A stretch of 64,000 nucleotides of DNA from contig NZ_FOGY01000001.1 of the NCBI RefSeq assembly GCF_900111345.1, positions 248,001 through 312,000 of the forward strand, given 5' to 3'. The notes beneath the pieces are model-generated. The model saw only the letters and a program-made list of their open reading frames with translations, was not told the origin of the DNA and did no database searches. Made by a program: the position numbers and the translations under genes. This document shows positions 51,906-61,561 of this stretch, piece after piece (position 1 is the first letter of the stretch; the number at the start of each line of letters is the position of its first letter). Source of the DNA: Psychrobacillus sp. OK032 (GTDB taxonomy: Bacteria > Bacillota > Bacilli > Bacillales_A > Planococcaceae).

Positions 51906-52532
51906 TTAACCAACAACTCCCATCAAGTATACTACTGTAAAGATGAATACCCACACAACGTCGATGAAGTGCCAGTATAAAGAAGCAGTATAGTATTTTG
52001 GTGCATTATACAAGCTAAATCCACGCTTCGCATTACGTACGATTAATAGAATAAACCATACTAAACCTACTACAACGTGTATACCATGCGTTCCAACTAA
52101 CGTAAAGAAAGCGGATGAAAACGCACTTTGACTATAATTAAATCCTAAATGTACATAATGATTAAACTCATAAATCTCTAAAGCTAAGAATGAAAGACCT
52201 AGAGCAACTGTAATTCCTAACCAAAGTTGCATACCTTTAAAATTATGGTTTTTCATATGATACATTGCATACACACTTGTTAATGAAGAAGTAAGAAGTA
52301 TCATTGTCATAACAAACACTAGTGGCAATTCAAATAATGTTTGAGTAGAAAACTCCATACCACTTGGTCCTTTATTTTTAAGCGCTAAATAAGTAGCAAA
52401 TAAACTCGCAAACAGTACAGTTTCTCCACCTAGAAACAGCCAGAAACCTAGAAATTTATTCTTACCTTCCATTGTTACCTGTTCTGGGTGATCTGGCCAA
52501 GTTTGTGGGGTGTACTTTTTATCTAAGTCCAT
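51906..52532 (-). CDS. ctaE: Cytochrome caa3 oxidase subunit III (CtaE)
   Basis: A 208-residue COX3-type protein with five membrane helices. Motifs KFLGFWLFLGGETVLFASLF (with the conserved acidic residue), FTLVGTHGIHVVVGL and YWHFIDVVWVFIFTVVYL are characteristic. Two bases separate it from the ctaD stop, in a tight operon. Confidence 0.97.
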   Translation of the reverse strand: MDLDKKYTPQTWPDHPEQVTMEGKNKFLGFWLFLGGETVLFASLFATYLALKNKGPSGMEFSTQTLFELPLVFVMTMILLTSSLTSVYAMYHMKNHNFKGMQLWLGITVALGLSFLALEIYEFNHYVHLGFNYSQSAFSSAFFTLVGTHGIHVVVGLVWFILLIVRNAKRGFSLYNAPKYYTASLYWHFIDVVWVFIFTVVYLMGVVG

Positions 52533-52534
52533 TA

Positions 52535-54397
52535 TTATTTACCCCCTTTTTCATTCATCAAATCTTCTTTGTGAATATGGTAACCGTGATCATCTTTGAT
52601 AGAACGAACAGCCATAGAAGCGAATGTAATAGCTAATCCAAGTACTAATACTGGTACTGCCCAATCTTTTTCACCATTATATAAAGCTCCGAATCCAGCT
52701 ATAAATAAACCTAATGTCATAACGAAAGGAACAAATGAGTTGTTTGGCATATGGATATCAGAAATTGGTTCTGCATATGTCATCCCTTCTTTATTTCCTT
52801 CTTGTTTTTCAATCCAGAATGTGTCAAGTCCACGAACAAGTGGAGTTTGTTTAAAGTTGTAAAATGGTACTGGTTGTGGAATAGCCCACTCTAACGTACG
52901 TCCATCTCCCCAAGGGTCATTTCCAACTGGTACGTTTTTAACAACAGTAATAATGATGTTAACAACAAGAATTACAACACCAATTGCCATGAAAATGGCA
53001 CCGATTGAACTGATTAAGTTGAATAAATCCCAACCTTGGTTTGCTCCGAACGTAAATACACGACGAGGCATCCCCATTAGTCCTAAGAAATGCTGAATGA
53101 AGAACGTTAAATGGAAACCGATAAAGAAGAACCAGAAAGTCCATTTACCTAGTGTTTCACTTAGCATTTGGTTAAACATTAATGGCCACCATAGATGTAA
53201 TGCCGCTAAAATTGCTAAAACTACTCCACCAACGATTACATAGTGGAAATGGGCAACGATAAAGTACGAATCATGTAATTGATAGTCAAGAGGTGCAGCC
53301 CCTTGCATAACACCTGTTACCCCACCTGCTACGAAAGAAGGTATAAATCCTAAAGCATACAGCATTGGAGTCGTAACTTTAATACTTCCTCCCCAAATCG
53401 TAAGCAACCAGTTAAAGATTTTCATACCAGTAGGAACAGCGATTGCCATTGTAGCAACAGCGAAAATAGCGTTTGCTGTAGGTCCTAAACCAACTGTAAA
53501 CATATGGTGAGCCCAAACCATGAATCCTAAGAAACCGATTAATACAGTTGCAAATACCATGGATGAATAACCAAATAAACGTTTACGTGCAAATATTGCA
53601 AAGATTTCTGAGAAAATACCGAAAGCAGGTAATATTAAGATGTATACTTCAGGATGCCCGAAAATCCAGAATAAATGCTCCCAAATAATTGTATTACCAC
53701 CCATTGTATGATCAAAGAAGTTCCCTCCGAACATACGGTCAAGGATTAAGAAGAATAATCCGATTGTAAGTGGTGGGAAAGCAAATAATATTAACGCACT
53801 CGCAACAAATGTTGTCCATGTCATTAATGGCATACGCATATATGTCATACCTGGTGCACGCATATTAATAATCGTTACAAGGAAGTTAATACCAGCAATA
53901 TAAGTACCAGCACCAGCTATCTGAAGTCCGATTGCATAAAAGTCAATCCCATGACCTGGTGACGCTAGAGATAATGATGCATAAGAAGTCCACCCTGCGT
54001 CAGGTGCACCACCCATAAACCAAGAAAGGTTAAGGAAAACACCACCAAAAAGGAATAACCAAAAACCTAGTGAATTTAGAAATGGGAACGCAACGTCACG
54101 TGCACCAATTTGAAGTGGCATGACAGCGTTCATAAATGCAAATAGTAACGGCATGGCCGCAAGGAAAATCATCGTTGTTCCGTGCATTGTAATAATTTCA
54201 TTAAACAGACCTGCACTTACAAAATCGTTATCTGGCTTCGCTAATTGAATACGGATTAGCATTGCCTCAATACCACCGATTACGAAAAATAAACCACCAG
54301 CAATGAGGTACATGACAGCGATTTTTTTATGGTCGACTGTTGTTAAATAGTCCCACAAAGTTGCGCCAAAGCCCTTTTTCTGTGCGATAGAACTCAC
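52535..54397 (-). CDS. ctaD: Cytochrome caa3 oxidase subunit I (CtaD)
   Basis: Heme-copper oxidase catalytic subunit; reduces O2 to water and pumps protons. The copper-B/heme a3 motifs are WEHLFWIFGHPEVYILILPA (His-Tyr), WAHHMFTVG (two His) and HDSYFIVAHFHYV (heme His ligands); MHGTTMIFLAAMP provides an N-terminal heme a ligand. I prefer a GTG at 54397 (MSSIAQKKGFGATLWDYL, 620 residues) because GAGGGAGG lies seven bases upstream; an ATG six codons earlier overlaps that binding site. Confidence 0.97.
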   Translation of the reverse strand: MSSIAQKKGFGATLWDYLTTVDHKKIAVMYLIAGGLFFVIGGIEAMLIRIQLAKPDNDFVSAGLFNEIITMHGTTMIFLAAMPLLFAFMNAVMPLQIGARDVAFPFLNSLGFWLFLFGGVFLNLSWFMGGAPDAGWTSYASLSLASPGHGIDFYAIGLQIAGAGTYIAGINFLVTIINMRAPGMTYMRMPLMTWTTFVASALILFAFPPLTIGLFFLILDRMFGGNFFDHTMGGNTIIWEHLFWIFGHPEVYILILPAFGIFSEIFAIFARKRLFGYSSMVFATVLIGFLGFMVWAHHMFTVGLGPTANAIFAVATMAIAVPTGMKIFNWLLTIWGGSIKVTTPMLYALGFIPSFVAGGVTGVMQGAAPLDYQLHDSYFIVAHFHYVIVGGVVLAILAALHLWWPLMFNQMLSETLGKWTFWFFFIGFHLTFFIQHFLGLMGMPRRVFTFGANQGWDLFNLISSIGAIFMAIGVVILVVNIIITVVKNVPVGNDPWGDGRTLEWAIPQPVPFYNFKQTPLVRGLDTFWIEKQEGNKEGMTYAEPISDIHMPNNSFVPFVMTLGLFIAGFGALYNGEKDWAVPVLVLGLAITFASMAVRSIKDDHGYHIHKEDLMNEKGGK

Positions 54398-54430
54398 AAC
54401 TTTAACCTCCCTCATAATTATCTATGAAAA

Positions 54431-55513
54431 TTATTTTTCAATAGATAGTCCCATTAAATATTCTGCAAGAGCATCTAATTGCTCTTCACTAAATTTTTCG
54501 CCATTGTTAAGTTGTTCTGGCTGAGGCATTAAGTTGCCTGGTTTGTATTTCTGTGGATCATTAATCCAGTTTTTAAGATTTTCTTCTGAGTGTTCCATGA
54601 ATCCTGCAACACGGTTACGATCTCCAAATGCTGCTAAGTTAGGACCAACACCACCAGCAGTTCCTGCAGCCGAAGTTGCATGACATGCGATACAGCTTGT
54701 ATTAAAAATTTCTTCCCCTTGAGTAGCAAGGTCACCATCTGCAACAGCTTCTGTTGTTTTCGCTGATTCTACCCAAGCATTAAAGTCGTCACGATTTAAT
54801 GTTTTCACTTTGAAATCCATTAAAGCATGTGATGGACCACAAAGCTCCGCACATTTACCATAAAATACGCCATCTTTTAATCCAGCAGATTCATTATCGA
54901 ATTCTAAATAGAATTGATTGACGTTCTCTACGTTTGTATCCAATTTACCACCAGCTGCTGGGATCCAGAATGAGTGTTTTACATCCGCTGCCTTTAAGTT
55001 AAAGTAAACTTTTTCCCCTGTAGGAACTACAAGTTCTTGTGCAGTTACAACTCCTAAATCTGGATATTCAAACTCCCACCAATAAAGTTTTGCAGTTACA
55101 TTAACTGTAACAGCTGTTTTGTTACCATCTGCATCTACATGATCCATTGCCGATACATCCGCGTGTTTGTACGTATAGATTACGGTTGGGATAGCAAGTA
55201 CGATTAATAGAAGAATTGGAATAACTGTCCAAATTACTTCTAGTGTATGACTTCCTTCTACTTGTTTAGGAATCACATTTTCTCCAACTTTTTTGCGTCG
55301 GAACTTCACTATTGCAACTACATAGATAATTACTACTACAATAACAACTAATGTCATAATAGCAGATGCTAAAAGTAGTAAATTAAATTGATCTCTTCCG
55401 ACTTGTCCAGCAGGTGTAAGCGTTGATAAATATTCCTCGCCACAACCCGATAGGAAAATCGTTAGAGCTGCTAACAGTGAAAAAAGTCGCCATTTTTTAA
55501 GCCCTTTCATCAT
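54431..55513 (-). CDS. ctaC: Cytochrome caa3 oxidase subunit II with cytochrome c domain (CtaC)
   Basis: Electron-entry subunit. A lipoprotein-type signal (LFSLLAALTIFLSGCGEE, lipidation Cys) is followed by two membrane helices (about 50-75 and 95-115 of the frame) and a CuA cupredoxin domain (YGKCAELCGPSHALM). A fused cytochrome c domain has CIACH heme attachment and NLMPQPEQ (Met ligand). This fusion identifies the caa3 type. The start is one of two adjacent ATGs (55513 or 55510). Confidence 0.96.
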   Translation of the reverse strand: MMKGLKKWRLFSLLAALTIFLSGCGEEYLSTLTPAGQVGRDQFNLLLLASAIMTLVVIVVVIIYVVAIVKFRRKKVGENVIPKQVEGSHTLEVIWTVIPILLLIVLAIPTVIYTYKHADVSAMDHVDADGNKTAVTVNVTAKLYWWEFEYPDLGVVTAQELVVPTGEKVYFNLKAADVKHSFWIPAAGGKLDTNVENVNQFYLEFDNESAGLKDGVFYGKCAELCGPSHALMDFKVKTLNRDDFNAWVESAKTTEAVADGDLATQGEEIFNTSCIACHATSAAGTAGGVGPNLAAFGDRNRVAGFMEHSEENLKNWINDPQKYKPGNLMPQPEQLNNGEKFSEEQLDALAEYLMGLSIEK

Positions 55514-55613
55514 AGCTAAATCAAACCCCTCTTTCATAGTTGTATTCATGTGCATTAGGACGGTCGTTCTGTTTTATATGAATTCTTATGGACTTTAAGA
55601 AAGAATTCCCTAG

Positions 55614-56537
55614 TTAGATAAAGATAGAAAAGATAATCATTGATACAAATAGGATTGTCATATAGTTTAGGGAATAGATAAACATACCAGTTGCCCATTT
55701 AATATCATCTTCCGCACGAAAGCCTTTTATAGAGAACAATAACCAACCAATATTAAGCACTGTTGCTAATATAACAAAAATTATTCCTAGATCCATTAAT
55801 AAAAAGGGTAATGGGAACAAAAGTAAAATCCATAGAAGCATAGATACCTTTGTGCGTTTGAAACCCTTTACAACAGGTAACATTGGAATGTTGGCTGCTC
55901 TATATTCTTCCGTCCGCTTCATTGCAAGCGCATAGAAATGCGGTGGTTGCCAAGCAAACATTATTAAGAATAATGCTAGTGCACCAAAACTTAATCCTGG
56001 TTCTACTGCTGCCCATCCGATTACTGGAGGTATAGCACCTGAAATACTACCTACTACCGTATTACTAACATGTTTTCTTTTTGACCACATAGAGTATAAA
56101 ACAACGTAACTGATAATACCCGCCAGTCCCCAAACTCCCGCAGAAGTTGAAGCCATAAATAACAAGATTTCACCTACAATTAAAAATGAAAAGGAAGTTA
56201 TCAGCACGGCTGATGGTGTGAATCTTCCAGTAACTGTAGGTCTACCTTTCTTACTTTTCATGACAGGGTCAATATCACGATCGATATAGTTATTCATCGC
56301 TGCAGATCCTGCAATTATAAGTGCTGCACCAAAAAGCGTATAAAATAACAAATCTAACTCATGTAGAAAGTTTCGGTTAGTAATTTGAAAAGCGAGCCAC
56401 AAACCAGTAAAAGTCGTAACTAAATTAGAATTAACTATTCCGATTTTAATTAGCGAAAGAAAATCCTTAAGAAATGAATTTGTAACTGGGTCTGTTTCTG
56501 CTTCGGTAGTAGCGGTTATTGAATGTCCATTTGACAT
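55614..56537 (-). CDS. ctaB: Protoheme IX farnesyltransferase (heme O synthase) CtaB
   Basis: UbiA-type prenyltransferase converting heme B to heme O. The 307-residue protein has eight or nine helices and the motifs NNYIDRDIDPVMKSKKGRP (first Asp-rich site) and SNTVVGSISGAIPPVIGW, then WQPPHFYALAMKRTEEYRAA. It is first in the ctaB-G operon and divergent from ctaA, which uses its product. Confidence 0.97.
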   Translation of the reverse strand: MSNGHSITATTEAETDPVTNSFLKDFLSLIKIGIVNSNLVTTFTGLWLAFQITNRNFLHELDLLFYTLFGAALIIAGSAAMNNYIDRDIDPVMKSKKGRPTVTGRFTPSAVLITSFSFLIVGEILLFMASTSAGVWGLAGIISYVVLYSMWSKRKHVSNTVVGSISGAIPPVIGWAAVEPGLSFGALALFLIMFAWQPPHFYALAMKRTEEYRAANIPMLPVVKGFKRTKVSMLLWILLLFPLPFLLMDLGIIFVILATVLNIGWLLFSIKGFRAEDDIKWATGMFIYSLNYMTILFVSMIIFSIFI

Positions 56538-56860
56538 GCTGCCCCTCCTTTCAAAGTTGTAAGCATATTCCGCTACCTTTTACTATAGCGAAAATCTTCC
56601 TCAATTTCTATAGTGAATAAAGATTTTCGTATAATAAGTTCTATAAAAATGTAAATTTCGATAGGACATATCCATAGTAAATCATTTTTTGTCACTATTT
56701 GTGAAGGTTCGAGCACGAATTTATGAACAATTTGTGAAATGCTATTTTCGTTTCCATGTGTTCAAAGTATATACATTGTAATTTTTCTCATGTTTCGATA
56801 TTATCTAGTAGCAGATATAGTCTTAAACGGACGAACAAGATACATAAAGTAGGTGGCGCA
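56538..56860. other. Divergent ctaB-ctaA control region
   Basis: About 320 bases between the two start codons, AT-rich, with repeated TTTGTGAA motifs listed separately. The ctaA frame is open back to 56756, but codons before 56861 have no start signal and look non-coding. Confidence 0.5.
56698..56738 (+). promoter_or_regulatory. Two ResD-like sites upstream of ctaA
   Basis: TTTGTGAA occurs at 56698-56705 and again at 56731-56738, 33 bases apart (about three helical turns). ResD of B. subtilis prefers TTTGTGAAT-like sites, and both ctaA and ctaB-G are in its regulon there. Assignment here is inference from motif and context. Confidence 0.45.
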
Positions 56861-57772
56861 TTGCACATTAATAAATATTTAAAAGGCCTCGCTATTGTTT
56901 CTACAGTTGGTATGTTACTTATCCTTTTAGGTGGAGCACTAGTTACGAAAACTGATAGCGGCATGGGCTGTGGACGACATTGGCCTGGTTGTAATGGACA
57001 ACTTATTCCAGATGTAATAACAACAGAAGTATTAATAGAATTTTCTCATCGTCTTGTTACAGGAGCTGTCGGCATTTTTATTGTTGCTTTAGCAATCTGG
57101 GCATGGCGTTCTTTAGGGCATGTTCGTGAAACAAAATTCTTATCTTTCATGGCTATCTTTTTCTTAGTATTACAGGCGCTTATTGGTGCTGCACAAGTAA
57201 AATGGGGACAAGGAGATTTTATTCTAGCACTGCATTTTGGTATTTCCCTAATATCATTTGCTGCCGTTTTATTATTAACTTTACTAGTTTTTGAAGTTGA
57301 CCGAAAATTCGACACGGATAAAATTAGGATAGGTAAAACGCTGAGATTTCATACAATTGGTATTACGCTTTATTCGTATGTAGTCATTTATACAGGTGCA
57401 CTTGTTCGACATACGGAGTCTAGCTTAGTTTGCCGGGATTGGCCATTATGTAGGAATAACGAATTCTCATTGCCTACTAACTTATATGAGTGGGTTCAAA
57501 TGGGACACCGTTTAGCAGCAGGATTGATTTTTGTTTGGATAATTATCGCGGCAATCCATGTTATTAAAAACTACAAATCTCAACGGACAATCTACTGGAG
57601 TTGGATCATTGCACTTATATTAGTAACATCTCAAGTACTTTCCGGGATGTTCGTTATACTAACTAGGTTAAATTTGTATATTGCGCTATTGCATTCATTG
57701 TTCATATCCTTACTTTTTGGATTACTTTGTTATATGATTCTATTGTTATCGAGAAGTAGAGGAGAAAATTAG
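56861..57772 (+). CDS. ctaA: Heme A synthase CtaA, TTG start
   Basis: Oxidises the C8 methyl of heme O to give heme A. Eight membrane helices in two similar halves, with paired histidines in EFSHRLVTGAVG and MGHRLAAGLIF plus ILALHFGISL and ALLHSLFISL. The conserved cysteine pair is in GMGCGRHWPGCNG. The TTG at 56861 follows AGGTGG and gives MHINKYLKGLA (303 residues, family length). It is divergent from ctaB. Confidence 0.94.
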   Translation: MHINKYLKGLAIVSTVGMLLILLGGALVTKTDSGMGCGRHWPGCNGQLIPDVITTEVLIEFSHRLVTGAVGIFIVALAIWAWRSLGHVRETKFLSFMAIFFLVLQALIGAAQVKWGQGDFILALHFGISLISFAAVLLLTLLVFEVDRKFDTDKIRIGKTLRFHTIGITLYSYVVIYTGALVRHTESSLVCRDWPLCRNNEFSLPTNLYEWVQMGHRLAAGLIFVWIIIAAIHVIKNYKSQRTIYWSWIIALILVTSQVLSGMFVILTRLNLYIALLHSLFISLLFGLLCYMILLLSRSRGEN

Positions 57773-57810
57773 TACATCTTTGTTTCCAGTTCCCTCTTTA
57801 ACAAATGAAT

Positions 57811-57868
57811 AAACAAATAATAGGACGCTTCTTGTTTCAAATTGAACAAGATGTGTCCTTTTTTTATG
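57811..57868 (+). terminator. Terminator of ctaA, sharing its 5' arm with the window end
   Basis: AGGACGCTTCTTGTT / AACAAGATGTGTCCT stem (57822-57861) followed by seven T. The preceding AAACAAATAATAGGAC (57811-57826) recurs exactly at 63969-63984, after the ylaI-like gene. Confidence 0.88.
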
Positions 57869-57894
57869 CTTTTCTTTGTGATATAGGAATAATG

Positions 57895-58020
57895 CCCACC
57901 AAAAAGCTCGATTAAGTGTCCGCTATGATTTCCGCTGCAGGCGGACGCGCAGCGTCGGCGATGGCTCATCGCTCACCCGGCGGAAATCCTAGCGGTAGAT
58001 TCCTTTGACGCATTATTCAT
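57895..58020 (-). repeat. Family A intergenic repeat, copy A5
   Basis: Inverted relative to A2: it begins AAAAGCTCGATTAAGTGTCC and TATGATTTCCGCTGCAGG, shares GATGGCTCATCGCTCACCCG with A4, and ends CGGAAATCCTAGCGGTAGA. The palindrome arms seen in A2 are only partly kept. It lies between the ctaA and pyc terminators. Confidence 0.85.
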
Positions 58021-58066
58021 AAAAAGCATCTTAATAGAATGTACTACTAAACTTCAAGCATAAAGA

Positions 58067-58108
58067 AAAAGGCTGTTTGACATGTATTTTGTCAAACAGC
58101 CTTTTTTC
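58067..58108 (-). terminator. Terminator of pyc
   Basis: AAAGGCTGTTTGACA / TGTCAAACAGCCTTT-type stem with T tracts on both sides, ending at the pyc stop. Confidence 0.9.
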
Positions 58109-61100
58109 TATTCCTTATCCATTACGATTAACAAATCACCAGTTGCTATTGCTTCTCCTGCTACAACATGGATTTCTTTAATAACCCCATTGTATGGTGC
58201 TTGAACTGTCGTTTCCATTTTCATTGCTTCTGTGATAAGCAAGTGTTGGCCTCTTTTTACTTTGCTACCAATATCTATTGCAACTTTTAATACTGTACCT
58301 GGCATAGTTGCCCCGATATGATTTTCATTAGTTACATCTGCTTTTTGTTTAGCTAAATGACTAACTTCAATATTCATATCTTGAATGATAACTTCACGAG
58401 GCTGTCCATTTAACTCAAAATAGATTACACGATTACCATCTTGTGTCGGTTCACCGATAGAAACCAATTTAATGATTAACGTTTTTCCAACTTCTATCTC
58501 TACTTCAACCTCTTCACCAAGACGTAAACCATACAAGAAAGTAGGTGTATCTAAAACAGATACATCTCCAAAATTCTTTTCTGTTGCACTATATTCTTCA
58601 AATACTTTCGGATACAAAGTATACGCTAATATTTCTTGACTAGTTACTGGACGACCTAATTGATTAAATAACAGCTCTCTTACAGCATTAAAATCTATAG
58701 GTTCTAGTAACTCTCCAGGACGAACAGTAATTGCTTGTCGGTCTTTTAATATTACTTTTTGGAGTTCTTCCGGGAAACCGCCATATGGCTGTCCAATATA
58801 TCCTTCAAAAAACTCGATTACTGAATCTGGGAAGTCTATTGTTTTTCCTCTTGTAATGACTGATATTTCATCTAAATTGTTTTGGACCATGAACAAAGCC
58901 ATATCCCCTACTATTTTAGATGAAGGTGTAACTTTTACAACATCACCGAATAGTAAGTTCACACGAGAATACATTTCTTTTACTTCTTCCCATCTTTCCC
59001 CAAGTCCTACTCCTTTTGCTTGTTGCTGAAGATTACTATACTGGCCACCTGGCATTTCATGCACATAGATTTCTGTATGTGGACTCATCATACCACTTTC
59101 AAAATCTTGGTAATATTTACGTACGTCTTCCCAGTAATAAGATATATTTTCAAAAGCGTCGATATCCCCAATGACTTCTCTGTTAGAACCTTTCATCGCA
59201 TAACTTAAGCTACTTGCACTTGGTTGTGAAGTCAATCCAGCCATCGAGCCTAATGCTGTATCTACAATGTCAACGCCAGCTTCTATTGCTCTTGCATACA
59301 TATAAATGCCGTTTCCGCTCGTATCATGGGAATGTAAATGGATTGGCAAATCGACCGTGCTCTTAAGCTCGCTGATCAATCGATATGCAGCTTCTGGTTT
59401 TAGTAAGCCTGCCATATCCTTAATCGCTAAAATATGTGCTCCTGCAGCCTCTAACTCTTTTGCCATGTCTTTATAGTACTGAACTGTATATTTGGCTCTA
59501 GAATCATCTAAAATGTCACCAGTGTAACAAATAGCTGCTTCTGCTATTTTTCCAGATTGTCTCGTTGCATCTATGGCAACTTCCATTCCTTTTATCCAGT
59601 TTAAGCTGTCGAAAATTCGGAATACGTCAATCCCGGCGTCTGCAGACTTTTGGATAAATTCACGAATTACGTTATCCGGATAGTTTTTATATCCAACCGC
59701 ATTCGCTCCACGGAAAAGCATTTGGAACAACACATTCGGAATCATTTCGCGCATTTTAAGCAGTCGATCCCATGGGCTTTCTTTTAAGAAACGATATGCA
59801 ACGTCAAAAGTTGCACCTCCCCACATTTCAAATGAGAAGAGATCATGCATTCCCTGTGCAGATTCTTTCGCTATCCCAAACATATCATGAGAGCGCACGC
59901 GAGTTGCAAGTAAAGACTGGTGAGCATCGCGGAAAGTTGTGTCTGTTAAAAGTACGCCTTGTTGCTCTTTCACCCACTTTATAACCCCATCAACGCCTTG
60001 TTCTTCTAGGATTTGTTTTGTTCCAGTTGGTGGTGCTTGTGAAATATCTAATGTCGGTTTTCTTGGTACTCCAAATACCGGCTTCGTTTGTTGCTGAACA
60101 CCTGGGAATCCGTTCACCGTAACATTCCCAATATAATTTAATAATTTTGTTCCGCGATCTTTTCTATTTGGAAACATAAACAATTCAGGTGTTGAATCAA
60201 TAAAACTTGTATTAAACTTTCCTGAAATAAAACTTGGGTGTTTTACAACTTTCTCCAGGAATGGAATATTTGTTTTAATCCCACGAATTCTAAACTCCTG
60301 CAAGTTTCTGTTCATTTTAGCCGCTGCTTCTTTAAAAGACATACCCCAAGTAGAAACTTTAACTAACAATGAATCATAATATGGTGTGATAACGGCTCCT
60401 TGGAATCCATTACCTGCATCTAAACGAACCCCAAATCCTCCACCTGAACGATATACCATTAATTTTCCTGTATCTGGCATGAAATTATTTAATGGATCTT
60501 CTGTTGTTACACGCGATTGTATAGCGTATCCAAAAAGAGGTATATTCTCTTGACTCGGAATCCCCATCTCTTCACTTGTTAGCGCTAAACCATCAGCAAT
60601 TTTAATCTGGGCATGTACAATGTCTACACCTGTAATCATTTCAGTAATCGTATGTTCTACTTGAATACGCGGGTTTACTTCGATAAAGAAGAATTCATCT
60701 TCTGTTACTAAAAACTCTACAGTTCCAGCATTTATGTACGAAACATTTTGCATTAATTGAACAGCAGCTTGACAAATTTTGTCGCGTAATTCAGGACTTA
60801 ATGAATTAGAGGGTGCAATTTCCACTACTTTTTGGTGTCTTCTTTGAATAGAACAATCTCGTTCATAAAGATGAATTAAATTACCATGTTTGTCTCCTAA
60901 TATTTGAACTTCAATATGCTTTGGTTGAAAAATAAATCGTTCTACATATACTTCGTCCGAACCAAAAGCAGCTTTTGCCTCTGATTTAGCGCGTTCGTAC
61001 GCACTTTCTAGATCATCTTTTGTTTGAACGACACGCATACCACGACCACCACCGCCTAGTGAGGCTTTAATCATCAGCGGATAACCATGACTTTCTCCAA

Positions 61101-61548
61101 ATGCACGTACATCTTCTAAACTTTCAACGGGTCCATCACTACCTGGTATAACTGGAATACCTGCTTTCACCGCTTGCTCACGAGCCTTCACTTTATCTCC
61201 GAACATATCTAAATGTTTGGAAGTAGGTCCGATAAATATAATTCCTTCTTCCTCACAACGTTTTGCAAATTCCAAATTTTCTGACAAAAATCCATAACCG
61301 GGATGAATAGCATCCGCATTACTCTTCTTAGCGATGCGGATAATATCCTCGATATCTAAATATGCATCAATCGGTTTTTTGCCTTCCCCAACCAAATAGG
61401 ATTCATCTGATTTAAAACGGTGAAAAGAACCACTATCTTCCCTCGAATAAATCGCTACAGTTCGCAAGTTTAATTCCGTACAGGCACGGAAGATTCGAAT
61501 AGCAATTTCCCCTCTATTTGCAACGACAATTTTTTTAATGTTCTCCAT
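58108..61548 (-). CDS. pyc: Pyruvate carboxylase
   Basis: Anaplerotic ATP- and biotin-dependent conversion of pyruvate to oxaloacetate. From MENIKKIVVANRGEIAIR (61548, AAGGGG upstream) it has 1146 residues, close to PycA. Order of domains: biotin carboxylase (KASLGGGGRGMR ATP site, FIEVNPRIQVEHT), carboxyltransferase (DTTFRDAHQSLLATR, IKDMAGLLKP), PYC/OADA region, and biotinyl domain with LLITEAMKMETTV near the C-terminus. ftsW lies 13 bases upstream, as in B. subtilis. Confidence 0.98.
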   Translation of the reverse strand: MENIKKIVVANRGEIAIRIFRACTELNLRTVAIYSREDSGSFHRFKSDESYLVGEGKKPIDAYLDIEDIIRIAKKSNADAIHPGYGFLSENLEFAKRCEEEGIIFIGPTSKHLDMFGDKVKAREQAVKAGIPVIPGSDGPVESLEDVRAFGESHGYPLMIKASLGGGGRGMRVVQTKDDLESAYERAKSEAKAAFGSDEVYVERFIFQPKHIEVQILGDKHGNLIHLYERDCSIQRRHQKVVEIAPSNSLSPELRDKICQAAVQLMQNVSYINAGTVEFLVTEDEFFFIEVNPRIQVEHTITEMITGVDIVHAQIKIADGLALTSEEMGIPSQENIPLFGYAIQSRVTTEDPLNNFMPDTGKLMVYRSGGGFGVRLDAGNGFQGAVITPYYDSLLVKVSTWGMSFKEAAAKMNRNLQEFRIRGIKTNIPFLEKVVKHPSFISGKFNTSFIDSTPELFMFPNRKDRGTKLLNYIGNVTVNGFPGVQQQTKPVFGVPRKPTLDISQAPPTGTKQILEEQGVDGVIKWVKEQQGVLLTDTTFRDAHQSLLATRVRSHDMFGIAKESAQGMHDLFSFEMWGGATFDVAYRFLKESPWDRLLKMREMIPNVLFQMLFRGANAVGYKNYPDNVIREFIQKSADAGIDVFRIFDSLNWIKGMEVAIDATRQSGKIAEAAICYTGDILDDSRAKYTVQYYKDMAKELEAAGAHILAIKDMAGLLKPEAAYRLISELKSTVDLPIHLHSHDTSGNGIYMYARAIEAGVDIVDTALGSMAGLTSQPSASSLSYAMKGSNREVIGDIDAFENISYYWEDVRKYYQDFESGMMSPHTEIYVHEMPGGQYSNLQQQAKGVGLGERWEEVKEMYSRVNLLFGDVVKVTPSSKIVGDMALFMVQNNLDEISVITRGKTIDFPDSVIEFFEGYIGQPYGGFPEELQKVILKDRQAITVRPGELLEPIDFNAVRELLFNQLGRPVTSQEILAYTLYPKVFEEYSATEKNFGDVSVLDTPTFLYGLRLGEEVEVEIEVGKTLIIKLVSIGEPTQDGNRVIYFELNGQPREVIIQDMNIEVSHLAKQKADVTNENHIGATMPGTVLKVAIDIGSKVKRGQHLLITEAMKMETTVQAPYNGVIKEIHVVAGEAIATGDLLIVMDKE

Positions 61549-61561
61549 CCATTGGCACCCC

